This document shows, piece by piece, positions 62,433-64,000 of a stretch of 64,000 nucleotides of DNA. The position numbers and the translations under genes were made by a program. This DNA is from Paracidovorax wautersii (GTDB taxonomy: Bacteria > Pseudomonadota > Gammaproteobacteria > Burkholderiales > Burkholderiaceae_C). The notes under the pieces were generated by a model. The model was not told the DNA's origin. It searched no databases and saw only the letters and a list, made by a program, of their open reading frames with translations. Positions within the stretch are counted from its first letter, which is position 1. Each line of letters begins with the position of its first letter. The stretch covers positions 2,564,001 to 2,628,000 of the forward strand of contig NZ_JAVIZX010000001.1 of NCBI RefSeq assembly GCF_031453675.1. The letters run 5' to 3'.

Positions 62433-63206
62433 ATGGCCGCCCGCCGCGTTGCCGACGAACCCGCCTATGTGCTGCACCGCTACGACTGGAGCGAGTCCAG
62501 CCTGATCCTGGAGACCTTCACGCGCCACTATGGCCGCGTGGCGCTGGTGGCCAAGGGGGCGAAGAAACCCACGTCCAACTTCCGCCCGGTGCTGCTGCCG
62601 CTGCAGCCGCTGCGCGTGACCTATACGCTGGGCGCCGAGGGACATGGGGAGATCCATGCGCTCAAGGGCGCGGAGTGGGTGGGCGGGCACGTGATGCCGA
62701 CTGGCGACGCGCTGCTGTCCGGCCTGTACCTGAACGAACTGCTGCTGCGGCTGCTGGCGCGCGAGGACACGCATGCCCCGCTGTTCGACGCCTATGCCGG
62801 CGTGGTGCGCGTGCTGGGCAGCGAGCACGGCGACGCCCTGGAGCCCGTGCTGCGCAGCTTCGAGCTGCTGCTGCTGCGAGAGATCGGTCTGCTGCCGGCG
62901 CTCGATGCCGAGACCTCCACGCTGGCCGCCCTGGAGCCCGGCGCACGCTATGCCCTGGTGCCCGAGGCCGGGCTGCGCCCGGTGTTGCCGGCCGACCGTG
63001 CCACGCTGGCCGGCAGCCAGTGGCAGGCGCTGCAGCGGGCGCTGGACGCGCCGGCGCACTACACGGCCACGCTGCGCGCCATCGCGACGGCGGAGGGCGC
63101 CGTGGCAGCCGACCTCAAGAGCCAGCTCCGCGCCGTGCTGCAGTACCACTGCGGCAGCCCGGTGCTGCGCACGCGCCAGCTGATGATGGATCTGCAGAAA
63201 CTCTGA
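62433..63206 (+). CDS. recO: DNA repair protein RecO
   Basis: RecO loads RecA with RecR in recombinational repair. The 257-residue protein begins with an OB fold ([20 protein letters not shown] and [20 protein letters not shown]) and then a helical domain with [20 protein letters not shown] and a C-terminal [20 protein letters not shown]. Zinc Cys pairs seen in some RecO proteins are absent. It is 239 bp after era, separated by two kinds of repeat; era-recO linkage is common. Confidence 0.9.
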   Translation: MAARRVADEPAYVLHRYDWSESSLILETFTRHYGRVALVAKGAKKPTSNFRPVLLPLQPLRVTYTLGAEGHGEIHALKGAEWVGGHVMPTGDALLSGLYLNELLLRLLAREDTHAPLFDAYAGVVRVLGSEHGDALEPVLRSFELLLLREIGLLPALDAETSTLAALEPGARYALVPEAGLRPVLPADRATLAGSQWQALQRALDAPAHYTATLRAIATAEGAVAADLKSQLRAVLQYHCGSPVLRTRQLMMDLQKL

Positions 63207-63235
63207 AATACAGCCGACCGGGGAGGGGACAGGAC

Positions 63236-64000
63236 ATGGATCACGGCCAAGCGAGACCTTGGATGCTGGCCTGGGCGCTCGCGCAGGGCGCTGCCCTGTG
63301 GGCATTGCACGGCGCGGTGGCGAAGGACCGGTGGGCGCTGCTCTGGCCGGTGTACGCCGTCGTGCTGGCGGTTCCGCTGACCTTGCAGTTGCTGGCCGCG
63401 CACCGTTCGCGCCACGGGTTGTGGCTGCAGGCGGCTGCTCTGGGCATGGTGTTCGCGGCGGCTGCGGGCTATGGGGGGCATGTCTCCGGGGCAGAGAACC
63501 GCGGGCAGATGGGGGCAGCCCTGGTGCTGCTGCTGTCCGGCAGCTGGTTCGTGCTGCTGCCCTTTGCCGAGCAGCGGCTGGCCTGCGGCACCTGGGCGCG
63601 CGACTACCCGCGGCTGTTCACCACGGCGTGGCGCCACGCCTTCCAGCTGCTGCTGGCCGGGCTGTTCACCGGCCTGTTCTGGGCGCTGCTGTTTCTGCTG
63701 GCGGGGCTGTTCCAGGTGCTGGGCGTCTCGCTCTTCATGCAGACCTTCACCAGTCTCCCCTTCGTGTACATGGCCACGCCGGTCGCGTTCGCCCTGGGCC
63801 TGTCGCTCTATGCCGCGCGGGAGGAGGCGCTGGCGGGCTTCTGGCGGTCCATGCTCCAGGTGCTGGGCTGGCTGCTGCCGCTGGCCTGCCTGATCGCGCT
63901 GCTCTTCCTGGCAGCGCTGCCGGTGCGTGGCCTCGCGCCGCTGTGGAAGACGGGGCACGCCACCGCGCTCATGCTCGGCCTGATCGGGTGGATGGTGTTT
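63236..64000 (+). CDS. DUF4153-like polytopic membrane protein, partial
   Basis: The frame begins at ATG 63236 with GGGAGGGGACAGGAC upstream and remains open at the window end (255 residues seen). It has at least six hydrophobic helices, including LLWPVYAVVLAVPLTLQLLA, ALVLLLSGSWFVLLPF and MLQVLGWLLPLACLIALLFL. A FTTAWRHAFQLLLAGLFTGL segment is like DUF4153 proteins of unknown function. It probably extends well beyond the window. Confidence 0.75.
   Translation, partial: MDHGQARPWMLAWALAQGAALWALHGAVAKDRWALLWPVYAVVLAVPLTLQLLAAHRSRHGLWLQAAALGMVFAAAAGYGGHVSGAENRGQMGAALVLLLSGSWFVLLPFAEQRLACGTWARDYPRLFTTAWRHAFQLLLAGLFTGLFWALLFLLAGLFQVLGVSLFMQTFTSLPFVYMATPVAFALGLSLYAAREEALAGFWRSMLQVLGWLLPLACLIALLFLAALPVRGLAPLWKTGHATALMLGLIGWMVF

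Overview
The window is high-GC chromosomal DNA from a betaproteobacterium. Gene order, protein content and the small dispersed repeats fit Burkholderiales, family Comamonadaceae, most like Acidovorax or a close relative. This assignment rests on recognised proteins and synteny, not on a database search. I found no rRNA, tRNA, prophage, complete insertion sequence or CRISPR array.

Layout. From 1 to 12.1 kb: a DCC-family oxidoreductase (cut by the window edge) with its probable GbsR/MarR-type regulator, an exported dienelactone-hydrolase-like protein, a His-rich ZIP transporter, an exported argininosuccinate-lyase-like protein, an AlgZ/AlgR-type two-component pair divergent from argH, a tricarboxylate-type binding protein, an SGNH hydrolase and OpgC. 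From 12.4 to 24.2 kb: an alpha-2-macroglobulin of about 2,000 residues with a CLEQ thioester, then a Tsx-like porin, an NTF2-like protein, a tandem methylglyoxal synthase, a VOC protein and penicillin-binding protein 1C. From 24.2 to 33 kb: two DMT transporters, an FMN alpha-hydroxy-acid dehydrogenase, a DUF3034 protein with an exported truncated haemoglobin, DinB and an Aer-like chemoreceptor. From 33 to 46.7 kb: queF, a membrane protein/XRE regulator pair, a prolyl-4-hydroxylase-like oxygenase, yaaA, rne divergent from rluC, a HAD phosphatase, a Rieske protein, a frameshifted S49 peptidase, a YwqK-like repeat protein, an RsmI-like methyltransferase and Maf.

From 46.7 to 64 kb runs a dense conserved housekeeping block on the + strand: yceD-rpmF-plsX-fabH-fabD-fabG-acpP-fabF (fatty-acid synthesis), a small membrane protein, rpoE-rseA-degP (envelope stress), lepA-lepB-DUF4845-rnc-era (translation, secretion, RNA processing), recO and a membrane protein cut by the window end. 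Many of these genes overlap by 1 or 4 bases, which suggests translational coupling.

The most unusual signal is non-coding. Two elements of exactly 269 bp (1190-1458 and 26824-27092) share a three-way-junction fold. Their stems differ in sequence between copies but remain base-paired within each copy, while the hairpin loops and junctions are nearly identical. A second, smaller repeat family is scattered between genes and also lies in frame inside era, pbpC, the alpha-2-macroglobulin gene and a signal peptide. The 476-bp gap between degP and lepA is packed with hairpins, a DnaA-box-like pair and a strong terminator, and may encode a small RNA.
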